DNA of 64,000 nucleotides, taken from contig NC_079260.1 in assembly GCF_947241705.1 (NCBI RefSeq), forward strand, positions 248,001 through 312,000, written 5' to 3'. Under the pieces are notes generated by a model. That model was not told where the DNA came from and made no database searches. It was given only the letters and a program-made list of their open reading frames with translations. Positions 45,766 to 57,419 of the stretch are shown piece by piece. Position numbers and translations under genes: made by a program. Source of the stretch: Saccharomyces mikatae IFO 1815 (Eukaryota; Ascomycota; Saccharomycetes; Saccharomycetales; Saccharomycetaceae). Numbering within the stretch: position 1 is the stretch's first letter; every line of letters begins with the position of its first letter.

Positions 45766-47013
45766 ATGTCTATCAAAGGCGATTCTCCTTCATCGACTAA
45801 GGCTAGCAGTAGTCCGAAGTCCACATATTCAATACAGTCGGATGATAAAGTAAATCTCGTAGACAGTGGTAACGTTGATGTAAGCACGGATAATCCACAG
45901 CAAGACAACAATAGACGTGACATTGTAGTCGTGACAAGAGTAGCTTCTGATGAGACATTAGAATCACAATCATCTACATCTTCTATGGGAGTTAGACCAG
46001 AATCGTCCCTCATTTATGAGGATGCTTCCAATCAATCCAGAGCCGAAGTGAATAATCGAGTGCATGCCCCAAGCATGAACAGCATTCACAAATACCATCC
46101 AGTACGATTACCCAAGAAAAACGAGGCAATCAATTCATATGAGAAAGTGCAAGATGCACGTACAGTTCAATCATCTACACAAGAAGATAAAATACTTGAC
46201 GGTGACAGGAGTAATCCCCAAGCAACCCCGTCTTTGAATATCGCAGAATTCCCTACAGATAAGCTTCTTAAAATGTTGACAGCACTATTAACAAAAATTA
46301 TTAAGTCTAATGATAGGACAGCGGCGACAAACCCTAGTTTGACGCAAGAGATTGAAAATGGGAGGTGTCTCACCCTAACTGACGATGAAAAGAAATATTT
46401 GAGCCCTGTCTTGGGGTTCAGAGGAAAGCACGTACCACAAATCGGTCTCGACCAGTATTTTCAGAGGATTCAAAAGTATTGCCCCACGACGAATGATGTA
46501 TTTTTATCACTCCTTGTATACTTCGATAGAATATCCAAGAGATGCAATGATGCTACTACGACGCCCACACCTAATACTGTAAAACACAAGTCAACCTCAG
46601 ATGAAAAATCCCCGAACAGAGCTAATAGAGGTGTCGACAAGATGTCCGAGTGTAACAGTAATGAAAATAATGAAAATAACGATTCAGGTGACGAAAATAC
46701 AGATGTTCAAAAGGATTCAATGCCACATCCCCAAATGTTTGTGATGGATTCACATAACATTCACAGGTTGATCATAGCAGGTATTACAGTAAGTACGAAG
46801 TTTTTAAGTGATTTCTTCTACAGCAATTCTAGATACTCTAGAGTAGGAGGAATATCGTTACAAGAACTCAACCATTTAGAATTACAGTTCCTGGTTTTGT
46901 GCGATTTTGAACTACTGATATCAGTCAATGAATTGCAGAGATATGCAGACTTACTATACAGGTTCTGGAACAATGCAACAGCACAATCACAAGCTCTAGT
47001 AACGAGTGTGTAG
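45766..47013 (+). CDS. PCL6: Pcl6, Pho85 cyclin for glycogen metabolism
   Basis: This 415-residue protein (S. cerevisiae about 420) keeps the Pcl cyclin box in the C-terminal half: VFLSLLVYFDRISKRC, then DSHNIHRLIIAGITVSTKFLSD and LNHLELQFLVLCDFEL. An acidic/asparagine spacer (about 265-315) splits the cyclin box, as in the Pcl6/Pcl7 pair. With kinase Pho85 it controls glycogen synthase and phosphatase regulators. The stop codon TAG lies inside a 12-base tandem repeat, so the C-terminus may be prone to change. Confidence 0.95.
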   Translation: MSIKGDSPSSTKASSSPKSTYSIQSDDKVNLVDSGNVDVSTDNPQQDNNRRDIVVVTRVASDETLESQSSTSSMGVRPESSLIYEDASNQSRAEVNNRVHAPSMNSIHKYHPVRLPKKNEAINSYEKVQDARTVQSSTQEDKILDGDRSNPQATPSLNIAEFPTDKLLKMLTALLTKIIKSNDRTAATNPSLTQEIENGRCLTLTDDEKKYLSPVLGFRGKHVPQIGLDQYFQRIQKYCPTTNDVFLSLLVYFDRISKRCNDATTTPTPNTVKHKSTSDEKSPNRANRGVDKMSECNSNENNENNDSGDENTDVQKDSMPHPQMFVMDSHNIHRLIIAGITVSTKFLSDFFYSNSRYSRVGGISLQELNHLELQFLVLCDFELLISVNELQRYADLLYRFWNNATAQSQALVTSV

Positions 47014-47045
47014 ACGTGTGTGTAGACGTGTGTGTAGACGTGTGT
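47003..47045. repeat. 12-base tandem repeat straddling the PCL6 stop codon
   Basis: The unit TAGACGTGTGTG starts at 47011, 47023 and 47035, followed by a partial copy. Because 12 is a multiple of three, every copy gives an in-frame TAG for PCL6. The gain or loss of units would leave the protein unchanged while the 3' UTR length varies. No such array is known to me in S. cerevisiae PCL6. Confidence 0.9.
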
Positions 47046-47714
47046 AATAGGCAAGTAGATATATTTACATACACAGTTTCTCTTAAGAGGTAATAATTAT
47101 CTCAAGTGTTAACTTCCGCGTTACCAAAGATAAGCATAGGAGCTATCCAAGCAATTTCTTTTACTTTCTTTTGATTTTGTTTTAAACTTAGGATTTGAAG
47201 TACTGCATTGCCCAGAGATAGCATGTTTTTAGCAACACTTACTGGTGACCATTTTGCTCGCGTTCAAGTTATCACTGAAACGCGGGAATGCGTATCCTCC
47301 AACAAAAATAGCCAACAATAACAGCTGTTTTTAGTTCAAGCTTATCATATATTGACTGCATTTCGAGCAGTCATGTTTGGCTGCTAACTAAGATCTTGTT
47401 GGAAGTCTTATCATTTAATTTCATCAATTGTTACTTTTCATTACGAATACGATGAGAATAGAGGTCCCGGCATCGTTATGTGACGGAAAGAAAAATTCGA
47501 TAAGGTCTTTTTTATTCACTCATCGCATTTTCAAGCACGTTCAGTCAGCGTAAGAAAAAAGTGTGTATTCGGACGTAGTCGTTCTTCTTACCAGGTACTC
47601 TGTAGTCCAAGTCGATATTTAAACAGCATTCAAAGTGTTTGTTACATTATTATTATCAGCTTCGAGGTGGAGTGTGTTCGAAAAACCCACCATATTATAG
47701 AAGGGTTAACAAAT
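47014..47714. other. Intergenic: PCL6 to FCY21
   Basis: About 700 bases including the repeat above and the FCY21 promoter. A GTG-initiated 16-codon extension of the FCY21 frame starts at 47667, which I treat as leader rather than coding. Nothing else is seen. Confidence 0.5.
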
Positions 47715-49301
47715 ATGCCTCAAACGCGTGAAATTTCTGTGAACAACGCTGAAGAAATGAGATATGAGCTTAAAGACCTTGAGTCTCGAGTTCGCGATGC
47801 AAAGACTCCATCAACAAACGAATTCTATGAAGATGTAGAATCGCATGGAACAGAAGAATTGTTCGAGACTAAACTGTCAATTCTAAACAGAATTGCTGCC
47901 GGCTTAAGTGCTGAAACAAAAGGTATTGAACCAATTACTGATGAAGAAAAAACAGACGATTCTATTCTGAACGCTGCATCTATGTGGTTTTCGGCTAATA
48001 TGGTATTGCCTGCCTACGCTATTGGTGCCCTGGGGCCCATGGTATTTGACCTAAATTTCGGCCAAAGTGTTTTGATTATAATTTTCTTCAACCTCTTGGG
48101 ATTGATATCTGTTGCGTTCTTTTCTGTTTTTGGCGCAGAACTAGGGCTAAGACAGATGATATTGTCCAGATATCTGGTAGGTAATGTCGCAGCTAGAATC
48201 TTCTCTTTCATCAATTTTATTGCTTGTATAGGTTGGGGTATTGTCAATACTGTAGCAAGCTCGCAAGTACTAAATATGGTTAACCCTGGACACCAATGTC
48301 CTCTCTGGGCTGGTTGCCTAGTGATTATCGGTGCTACTGTGATCGTAACCTTTTTCGGTTACGGAGTCATTCATTCTTACGAGAAATGGGCATGGGTACC
48401 TAACTTTGCCGTCTTTTTGGTTATTATTGCTCGTCTCGCAAAGTCCAAAAAATTTGTCCTTGGTGAATGGACATCTGGTCCTACTACCGCTGGTAATGTG
48501 CTTTCCTTTGGTTCAACAATTTATGGATTTGCTGCAGGCTGGACGACATATGCCGCTGATTATACCGTTTACATGCCAAGGAAAACGAATAAATACAAAA
48601 TCTTCTTCTCACTTGTAGTGGGTTTGGCAACACCATTATTCTTCACTATGATTCTCGGTGCTGCTGTGGCAATGGCAGCTATCGGTGACCCAGTCTGGAA
48701 GGCATACTACGATCAAAACTCCATTGGTGGTTTAACATTTGCTGTTCTCGTTCCTAATTCTGTCCATGGCTTCGGTCAGTTCTGTTGTGTGTTGTTATCT
48801 TTGTCCACTATAGCTAATAATGTTCCCAATATGTACACTATTGCTTTATCAGTGCAAGCTACCTGGGAACCTCTTGCAAAAGTACCAAGGGTGGTTTGGA
48901 CTCTATTAGGCAATGCGGCTGCGCTGGGTATTGCCATTCCTGCCTGCTACTATTTTTCTACTTTCATGAATTACTTTATGGATTCAATCGGTTACTATTT
49001 GTCTATTTATATTGCCATCGCATGTTCAGAGCACTTCTTCTACAGACGTTCGTTCAATGCTTACAACGTTGATGACTGGGATAATTGGCAACGACTGCCT
49101 ATTGGCATTGCGGGTACCTCTGCCTTAATTGTAGGAGCCTTCGGTGTTGCGTTGGGAATGTGCCAAACTTATTGGGTTGGTGAAATTGGACGTCTAATCG
49201 GTGATTACGGTGGTGATATTGGGTTTGAGTTAGGGTTAAGTTGGGCATTTATTGTTTACAATATTGCTAGACCTTTAGAGCTTAAATACTTTGGCCGTTG
49301 A
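47715..49301 (+). CDS. FCY21: Fcy21, purine-cytosine permease paralog
   Basis: From ATG at 47715 (MPQTREISVN) the frame gives 528 residues, the same as S. cerevisiae Fcy21. The longer frame opens only with GTG. It is an NCS1-family permease with an acidic N-terminus and about 12 membrane segments from AASMWFSANMVLPAYAIGALGP. It differs from Fcy2 in the short loop NPGHQCPLWAG and other sites. Its substrate is less well established than that of Fcy2. It lies in tandem with FCY22 (447 bases apart). Confidence 0.96.
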   Translation: MPQTREISVNNAEEMRYELKDLESRVRDAKTPSTNEFYEDVESHGTEELFETKLSILNRIAAGLSAETKGIEPITDEEKTDDSILNAASMWFSANMVLPAYAIGALGPMVFDLNFGQSVLIIIFFNLLGLISVAFFSVFGAELGLRQMILSRYLVGNVAARIFSFINFIACIGWGIVNTVASSQVLNMVNPGHQCPLWAGCLVIIGATVIVTFFGYGVIHSYEKWAWVPNFAVFLVIIARLAKSKKFVLGEWTSGPTTAGNVLSFGSTIYGFAAGWTTYAADYTVYMPRKTNKYKIFFSLVVGLATPLFFTMILGAAVAMAAIGDPVWKAYYDQNSIGGLTFAVLVPNSVHGFGQFCCVLLSLSTIANNVPNMYTIALSVQATWEPLAKVPRVVWTLLGNAAALGIAIPACYYFSTFMNYFMDSIGYYLSIYIAIACSEHFFYRRSFNAYNVDDWDNWQRLPIGIAGTSALIVGAFGVALGMCQTYWVGEIGRLIGDYGGDIGFELGLSWAFIVYNIARPLELKYFGR

Positions 49302-49749
49302 CTAGTTATTTGACGGTTTTCGCTAGTTTTAGTCTTAGTAGTTTAGCATAATTGGCACTTGTACAAATGAGATCATTTTTGAATAGTATCATATATTACT
49401 GACATTATCGTGACTCTGATTTCTACCTTCACAATTAAATTTCAGATAAGCGCATCACGTGACTGAAGTTCTAATAGTTACCCTTGATGTCAGTATATGC
49501 TTTATAGATCATTGTATTGTTTCCATTTAATGGATGTAAACTTTAAATTTGATATGGCAGAAACATAATCTGTGCAGATGCGATGAATGTAAAAAAAATT
49601 TTCTACTCAGGTGATTTCGTAATCCAGATAGATATATAGCACGTTAATCGATGTAGTTTGTTAGAGATGCATCGGCTAACTTCGAAGTGTAGACCATTTC
49701 AAAAAATAGCGATTGTAGGGCTGAACAAGATATAACTCAAACGCTAAAC
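49302..49749. other. Intergenic: FCY21 to FCY22
   Basis: A 448-base stretch with FCY21 3' sequence and the FCY22 promoter. A palindromic TCACGTGA occurs at 49455-49462, about 290 bases upstream of the FCY22 ATG. No gene is seen. Confidence 0.5.
49455..49462. promoter_or_regulatory. TCACGTGA palindrome (Cbf1-type) upstream of FCY22
   Basis: The same 8-base palindrome as upstream of SAH1, about 290 bases before the FCY22 ATG. A Cbf1 or Pho4-type factor could bind; the link with permease control is not established from sequence. Confidence 0.4.
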
Positions 49750-51363
49750 ATGTCCGTTATTGATGCACAAGGTGTGAACCATGAGCTCAAAGATCTCGAA
49801 TCTGGAGCTCATGACACGAAGACTTTTTCAGCTAACGTATACTATGAGGATGTAGAATCGCGCGGATCCAACGAGTTGGTTGATGATAAGCTAGAATCAC
49901 AAGGAACACAAGATTTAGTTGAAACCCAACCGTCTTTCTTTAATAGAATTGCTGCTGCTTTGAATGCCGAGACAAACGGTATCGAACCAATCAAGGAGGA
50001 AGAGAAAACTGATAACTCTATACTTAATGCTGCTACAATATGGTTCTCAGCCAATATGGTTATCGTAGCATGCTCTGTAGGTGCATTGGGTCCCTTGATT
50101 TTCGGTCTAAATTTCGGTCAGAGTGTTCTGGTTATCATCTTTTTTAACATTTTAGGATTGATACCTGTTGCATTTTTCTCTATTTTTGGTGTAGAATTGG
50201 GGTTAAGGCAAATGATTCTTTCTAGATATCTGGCTGGTAACTTAACCGCAAGGTTTTTCTCACTTGTCAACATTATCTGTTGTATAGGATGGTGTGTTTT
50301 GAATATTGCTGTTTCCGCCCAATTGCTTAATATGGTGAACGAAGGCTCTGGTCATGTTTGCCCTATTTGGGCCGGTTGTTTGGTCATTGCTTGTGGTACT
50401 GCGTTTGTAACATTCTTCGGTTATGGAGTGGTGCATGCATATGAGAAATGGTCATGGATACCAAATTTTGCTGCCTTTTTAGTTATCATCGCTCAACTCT
50501 CGAGATCAGGGAAGTTTACAACGGGTGAATGGGTAGGAGGTGCGACTACCGCAGGTAATGTTTTATCTTTTGGTTCATCGGTTTTCGGATCAGCTGCGGG
50601 TTGGGCAACTTATGCAGCTGATTACACTGTTTATATGCCAAAGAACACGAGCAAGTCCAAAATTTTCTTTTCTGTGGTTGCTGGTCTAGCATTCCCCCTG
50701 TTTTTCACCATGATTCTAGGTGCTGCTTGTGGGATGGCCGCTGTTAATGACAAAACCTGGGCGGCATACTACGAAAAAAATTCTATGGGCGGTATTATAT
50801 ATGCTATTTTGGTTCCTAATTCTCTGCACGGATTCGGTCAATTTTGTTGTGTTCTTTTAGCACTTTCAACTGTTGCAAATAATGTTCCCGGAATGTATAC
50901 TGTTGCTTTATCCGCCCAGGCTTTGTGGGAACCTTTGGCCAAAATACCGAGAGTGGTGTGGACACTCGCTGCCAACGCTGCAACGTTAGGTCTTTCCATT
51001 CCAGCCACCTATTACTTTGATGGTTTTATGCAGAACTTCATGGATTCCATCGGTTATTATCTGGCTATTTATATTGCCATCGCATGTTCAGAGCACTTCT
51101 TCTACAGACGTTCGTTCAGTGCTTACAATATTGATGACTGGGATAATTGGAACGGTCTACCTATTGGTATTGCGGGTATATCTGCTTTGGTTGTAGGAGC
51201 CTTCGGTGTTGCGTTGGGTATGTGCCAAACTTATTGGGTTGGCGAAATCAGTCGTTTGATTGGCGAGTATGGTGGTGATATTGGGTTTGAGTTGGCTGGA
51301 AGTTGGGCTTTCATTGTCTACAATATTGTAAGACCTTTAGAACTCAAATACTTTGGTCGCTAG
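49750..51363 (+). CDS. FCY22: Fcy22, purine-cytosine permease paralog
   Basis: This 537-residue protein (S. cerevisiae about 530) starts MSVIDAQGVNHELKDLE. It is another NCS1 permease with about 12 membrane segments and a longer acidic N-terminus that carries a repeated phrase (DVESRGSNELV then LESQGTQDLV). It shares an 80-base exact stretch with FCY2 in the C-terminal part, longer than expected from the surrounding divergence. It lies in tandem with FCY21. Its function is not well established. Confidence 0.96.
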   Translation: MSVIDAQGVNHELKDLESGAHDTKTFSANVYYEDVESRGSNELVDDKLESQGTQDLVETQPSFFNRIAAALNAETNGIEPIKEEEKTDNSILNAATIWFSANMVIVACSVGALGPLIFGLNFGQSVLVIIFFNILGLIPVAFFSIFGVELGLRQMILSRYLAGNLTARFFSLVNIICCIGWCVLNIAVSAQLLNMVNEGSGHVCPIWAGCLVIACGTAFVTFFGYGVVHAYEKWSWIPNFAAFLVIIAQLSRSGKFTTGEWVGGATTAGNVLSFGSSVFGSAAGWATYAADYTVYMPKNTSKSKIFFSVVAGLAFPLFFTMILGAACGMAAVNDKTWAAYYEKNSMGGIIYAILVPNSLHGFGQFCCVLLALSTVANNVPGMYTVALSAQALWEPLAKIPRVVWTLAANAATLGLSIPATYYFDGFMQNFMDSIGYYLAIYIAIACSEHFFYRRSFSAYNIDDWDNWNGLPIGIAGISALVVGAFGVALGMCQTYWVGEISRLIGEYGGDIGFELAGSWAFIVYNIVRPLELKYFGR

Positions 51364-51513
51364 CTAACCCTGATTGACTAAGACCGTTTCCATAGTCTCT
51401 AATAAGTAATATTATTGGTTTCAGTAGATAGGTTTCGGCATTTAATAGATAGCATGTAAGTCAACGAGAATGAAAAGAACGATTATAATAGGGTGTATAT
51501 AAGTATAATAACA

Positions 51514-52839
51514 TCAACTTTTTCCCCATCTTTTGAAAAGAAGAGATGTGTTAACTCCTCCAAATCCGAAGCTATTGCATAATGCATAATGCGGATTAGC
51601 TCCTTCTAAAGGTGTATCTCTTACGAAATGGAGCTTATTGGACTCGCTACTTTCCAGAGGTAGAACATTGTTCAAGTTTAACGTATGCGGTATCTTATCA
51701 TCCCTTAAGGAACAAATCGTGAATACACTTTCTACAGCACCAGCTGCACCTAATAGATGACCAATTGCACCTTTATTACTTGATATGTACAAGGGCTTAT
51801 CGTTGGACCTTCCTGGAAAAAGTGCAGAAATCACAGCCATGCACTCTGCTTTATCACCTAACAAGGTTGATGTGGCATGAGCATTGACGTAATCAATATC
51901 AGCAGGTTTCAATCGGGCCATTTCAAGAGCCATGTCTATTGCTCTTTTGGCACCATTTCCATCAGCAGGGGGGGAGGTGATGTGACAAGCATCACTGCTT
52001 AAACCATAACCCACTAGTTCACAGATTATTTTTGCATTTCTCTTTTGAGCATGTTCTAAGGATTCCATAACAATCATTCCGCATCCTTCGCCAAGTACGA
52101 ATCCCGACCGTTGTGTATCAAACGGTCTGGAAATTCCGTCAGTGGTAATTGATTTCGCTCTGATGAAACCAGCTAGACTTAATGGATGTAAACTTGTTTC
52201 GCTTGCTCCAGCAACGCAGATATCTTGCATACCCAATCGGATAAAATTGAAAGCGTCGCCAATTGAATTATTGCCTGTGGCACATGCTGTAGAAACACTA
52301 TGAGATAATCCTCGAAGGTTGAATTTTATGGAAACATTACCAGCTGCCATATTCGTAAGGATCTTGGGTACAAAATACGGGTTTATTCTTTTATTTTCAT
52401 TATGAAATTGTAGGGAAGTCAGGTATATGTCCTGAATGGATCCTATGCCAGATCCTATGAGGCAACCAAAACGATCCAAATTACAAAGAGATGTATTAAT
52501 GGTTACGTCGTTTGGATTCAACAGACCAGCATTATGAAGTGCTTCATATGTTGTACGTATTGCTAATTTGATAAAACTTGAGGTTCTTCTCTCATCTTGG
52601 CCAGTTAATAGCAATCTGTGGATGGCTGAATTTTGGTCATGATCTTCTGGGATCTTCCCTACTGTTATTGTTGACGGAATACTTTTCTCTTTAGGCTTAT
52701 AATCCACTTCGTAATTGGATAAGGACGTGATTGGTGTGAGTCCATTTTTGGAAGAAAGTAGATTTTTCCATGACTCACTTAATGATCTTCCTAACGGTGT
52801 TACACACCCCAAACCTGTTACAACTACTCTTTTTGACAT
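51514..52839 (-). CDS. CEM1: Cem1, mitochondrial beta-ketoacyl-ACP synthase
   Basis: This 441-residue protein (S. cerevisiae about 442) is a KAS II-type condensing enzyme. The nucleophile lies in STACATGNN (C186), and the two histidines in NAHATSTLLGD and GHLLGAAGAVE, with FGFGGVNTSL near the end. The N-terminus MSKRVVVTGLGCVTPLG is already the enzyme fold, and a basic presequence is not obvious. It elongates mitochondrial fatty acids, including the octanoyl chain used for lipoate. Confidence 0.96.
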   Translation of the reverse strand: MSKRVVVTGLGCVTPLGRSLSESWKNLLSSKNGLTPITSLSNYEVDYKPKEKSIPSTITVGKIPEDHDQNSAIHRLLLTGQDERRTSSFIKLAIRTTYEALHNAGLLNPNDVTINTSLCNLDRFGCLIGSGIGSIQDIYLTSLQFHNENKRINPYFVPKILTNMAAGNVSIKFNLRGLSHSVSTACATGNNSIGDAFNFIRLGMQDICVAGASETSLHPLSLAGFIRAKSITTDGISRPFDTQRSGFVLGEGCGMIVMESLEHAQKRNAKIICELVGYGLSSDACHITSPPADGNGAKRAIDMALEMARLKPADIDYVNAHATSTLLGDKAECMAVISALFPGRSNDKPLYISSNKGAIGHLLGAAGAVESVFTICSLRDDKIPHTLNLNNVLPLESSESNKLHFVRDTPLEGANPHYALCNSFGFGGVNTSLLFKRWGKS

Positions 52840-53137
52840 TATTTTTTTTTAATTAGCCAATTTGGGTACTTCCTATTCTGTTATTTTTTAACAGATGGCG
52901 TACAGACGATATTCAATCAATTGTTTCCTTTTTTTCACATTTTAGTTTTTCTAGCATGAAACAGAGTCAAAATAATAGCATACTGTTTGTTCAAAAAAAT
53001 AGATCTATCTACATATTTATTTAATTGATAAAATTGTTTCTACAGAGGTGTTATTTTTAGCATCATTATTTCGTTTTCCGTGGCGAATATAGAATTGGAT
53101 CTGCAAATTATTGGATATACTCCATGATTTTAAAGCG

Positions 53138-53890
53138 TTACCACTTCAGTAGATCATCCTTAGCGTATAAGTAATCATCAAAGATGAATTCAACTTCATC
53201 TGTTTCGGCATTATAGCCTCCGACTCTGATGGATTCGTGGTTCTTGACAATAATGTCACAGCCCTTCTCCTTTAAAAAGTCCAAATCGAAAGTAGTGGCA
53301 ATACCAATGATCTTACAGCCAGCAGCCTTACCGGCCGCAATACCTGCCGGAGCGTCTTCAAATACTACTACCTTAGATTTGGAAGGATCTTGTTCGTTAA
53401 TTGGATACCCTAGGCCATTTCTTCCCTTCAAGTATGGTTCTGGGTGAGGTTTACCTTGTTTAACATCGTTAGCAGTGATGAAATACTTCGGTCTCTTGAT
53501 TCCTAGGTGTTCAAACCATTTTTGGGCCATATCGCGGGTACCAGAAGTGGCCACAGCCCATTTTTCTTTTGGTAGGGCGTTCAAAGCGTTACATAGCTTG
53601 ACTGCCCCAGGAACTTCGATAGATTTTTCACCGTACTTAACCGGGATTTCACCTTCTAACTTGTTAACGTATTCTTCATTGGCAAAGTCAGGAGCAAACT
53701 TAGCAATAGCATCGTAAGTTCTCCAACCGTGCGAAATTTCGATTACGTGTTCGGCATCGAAATAAGGCTTGTCCTTACCAAAGTCCCTCCAGAATGCCGC
53801 AATAGCAGGTTGAGAGATAATAATTGTACCGTCGACGTCGAACAAAGCGGCGTTAACTTTCAAAGATAAAGGTTTAGTAGTCAATCCCAT
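53138..53890 (-). CDS. GPP2: Gpp2/Hor2, glycerol-1-phosphatase
   Basis: This 250-residue protein has the same length as S. cerevisiae Gpp2. It is a HAD phosphatase with the nucleophile motif LFDVDGTI (D18, D20), a TSGTRDMAQ motif II, a KPHPEPYLKG motif III and VVFEDAPAG motif IV. It converts glycerol 3-phosphate to glycerol, the yeast osmolyte. The start is ATG at 53890. STRE- and CRE-like motifs occur 230-390 bases upstream, in line with Hog1-dependent osmotic induction. GPP1 is the paralog on another chromosome. Confidence 0.97.
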   Translation of the reverse strand: MGLTTKPLSLKVNAALFDVDGTIIISQPAIAAFWRDFGKDKPYFDAEHVIEISHGWRTYDAIAKFAPDFANEEYVNKLEGEIPVKYGEKSIEVPGAVKLCNALNALPKEKWAVATSGTRDMAQKWFEHLGIKRPKYFITANDVKQGKPHPEPYLKGRNGLGYPINEQDPSKSKVVVFEDAPAGIAAGKAAGCKIIGIATTFDLDFLKEKGCDIIVKNHESIRVGGYNAETDEVEFIFDDYLYAKDDLLKW

Positions 53891-55566
<1,676 letters not shown>

Positions 55567-55904
55567 AAGTTATGCCATTTTGATGGAACTTTTCATCTCT
55601 CTTTTTGTGTGTGGCCCGCTCTTTCGAATGCATGACATTAGTAGACTAGAAAAATTGTTGCATATGTAAACATGTGTAGATTACTTTAATTAAATTTGTG
55701 TTTTTAAAGCTGAACTCATGAGGTCCACGGCATTTCATAAATTGGCTCTCAATCTTGTAACATATTGGTGCAAAAAGATAATCAAAAAAAACTTCTCTGA
55801 ACATCTTTCTAAAAGTTTGAATGCTTTATAAAAAGATAATAAACTATAGTAAATATATCATGGTAATGCAGGGAGGATTGGTGCAAACGCACCTCTATTT
55901 ATGT
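55567..55904. other. Intergenic between convergent THO1 and VHR2
   Basis: A 338-base AT-rich stretch with the 3' ends of two convergent genes. No gene is seen. Confidence 0.45.
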
Positions 55905-57419
55905 TCAAACAGCACTTAGTGGTTTGAGAACCTTAGAATTTTCAATTTGTAATGAAATTGCGCTTAACATCATCAATCCGTCACCGTCATAGGTATTTGG
56001 CGCCTCAATTGAAGTACGTGTGGTGTTTGTACTAATATCTACCGTTTTTGGAATTGCCACTCGAGACTTTCTTTCATTGGGGACGTTTGTGTGTTTCTTT
56101 GAAGAGTACACGCTCAAGGCTTCCGGTGTAGAGTTTGGTTTCGTCATAATAGACTGTTTATTAATGCAAACCAGAGGATATTGATCAAGTGTCATATGAT
56201 AGATAATTTCGTTGATGGGCGCTAAGGATGCATCGAATCCATAATCTTTAACTAGAGACCCCAATACAAGATTCAGCACTCTTACTTGAATTTTTTTCTC
56301 TGGTAGATCAGCGAATAGGCGACGAGTAGCAGGCATAAATAGTCTTTGCGATAATATGGTCGAAAAATCTGTTGATGATAGCCTTTCAGTAAGGTATTGC
56401 TTTGTGGAAGGTGGTAAATGTGAAAAGCCGCTTTCTATTACAAAGGAGACGGAAGCACTTAAAGAGCTTTTGCCCAGGGTCTCTACGTTTGTATAAGACT
56501 CCAAACGATTCTCATCTTTGGAAATTTCCAAGCAAGTTCGTGAGTTTTGTATTTTCGACAGGATAAGTTTTCTTAGATTGTTGGATATCAGAACGTTGCT
56601 TTGGCACCCTGTTTTTTCTGTTAAAGTGGGCCTAATAAATTTGTCTCTTTGAATTTGTTCAGATAGTGGGATAGAGTTGCCCACAATATCAACGATTATT
56701 GATTTAGCGATAAAATCATAGTCTTGATCACTTTCTAGGATATGAGTCTCCATGTAAGGTTTCCGTAATGCTTCATCAACATTACCTGCATATGACGTAG
56801 GTGGTTCGTGAAGAAGAGACGCGTTTTTCTTGAGTAAAGAGCGAATGTGAGTTGTTACAGGCGGAAGAGTGCAACTATTTGGATGAGACGACAAATTTGA
56901 TGATTTTATAGTATTAAGAGCAGGTAGGATGCGCGTAGTAGATTCTAATTTCACACAAGCTTCTTCGTCAGAGCTTGATACATTCGAAGCCGAACAAGAA
57001 GATCCCATATTGCTTGAACTAGGAGGAGACAAAGGTATTTTTTGAACTTTCCCAGAAGCAAGTTTTTTTTTCGAGTCCATTAATTTCTTCTTGGAACGTT
57101 TTCTGTTTCTTCTCACTGATTGAACAGCAGCAGTAACCAATTTTTCAAATTCGGCTGAAAAGGTGTCGGGATATTCAAACTCATTTCTAAGAATGGTGGC
57201 TATCTGTTTTATATTGTCGTCTTGCTCACTTGCTTTGTGCTGACTCAACCCGAAGGAATCGATGAGTTCTAGTCTTCTGCCAGAAAACTTTTTCCATTTC
57301 TTTTCATCACTAAAGTTCAACTGAGCCCTGATCTTATGTGTAGTACCATAGCCAGCATATTTTCCGGCTTTGTGACTTCCTTTCGAATGGACTTTCGAGC
57401 TCTCAGGATCAATAGTCAT
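55905..57419 (-). CDS. VHR2: Vhr2, Vhr1-family transcriptional regulator
   Basis: This 504-residue protein (S. cerevisiae about 505) carries the Vhr N-terminal DNA-binding-type region at about residues 20-120 (GTTHKIRAQLNFSDEKKWKKF, then RLELIDSFGLS and QIATILRNEFEYP), followed by a basic KKKLMDSKKKLASGK. The rest is not well characterised. Its paralog Vhr1 controls the vitamin H (biotin) transporter gene VHT1 and BIO5; the Vhr2 target set is less clear. The start is ATG at 57419. Confidence 0.94.
   Translation of the reverse strand: MTIDPESSKVHSKGSHKAGKYAGYGTTHKIRAQLNFSDEKKWKKFSGRRLELIDSFGLSQHKASEQDDNIKQIATILRNEFEYPDTFSAEFEKLVTAAVQSVRRNRKRSKKKLMDSKKKLASGKVQKIPLSPPSSSNMGSSCSASNVSSSDEEACVKLESTTRILPALNTIKSSNLSSHPNSCTLPPVTTHIRSLLKKNASLLHEPPTSYAGNVDEALRKPYMETHILESDQDYDFIAKSIIVDIVGNSIPLSEQIQRDKFIRPTLTEKTGCQSNVLISNNLRKLILSKIQNSRTCLEISKDENRLESYTNVETLGKSSLSASVSFVIESGFSHLPPSTKQYLTERLSSTDFSTILSQRLFMPATRRLFADLPEKKIQVRVLNLVLGSLVKDYGFDASLAPINEIIYHMTLDQYPLVCINKQSIMTKPNSTPEALSVYSSKKHTNVPNERKSRVAIPKTVDISTNTTRTSIEAPNTYDGDGLMMLSAISLQIENSKVLKPLSAV

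Noticed and set aside
47667-47714. 16-codon N-terminal extension of FCY21
   Set aside because: It needs a GTG start, and ATG at 47715 gives exactly the known protein length.
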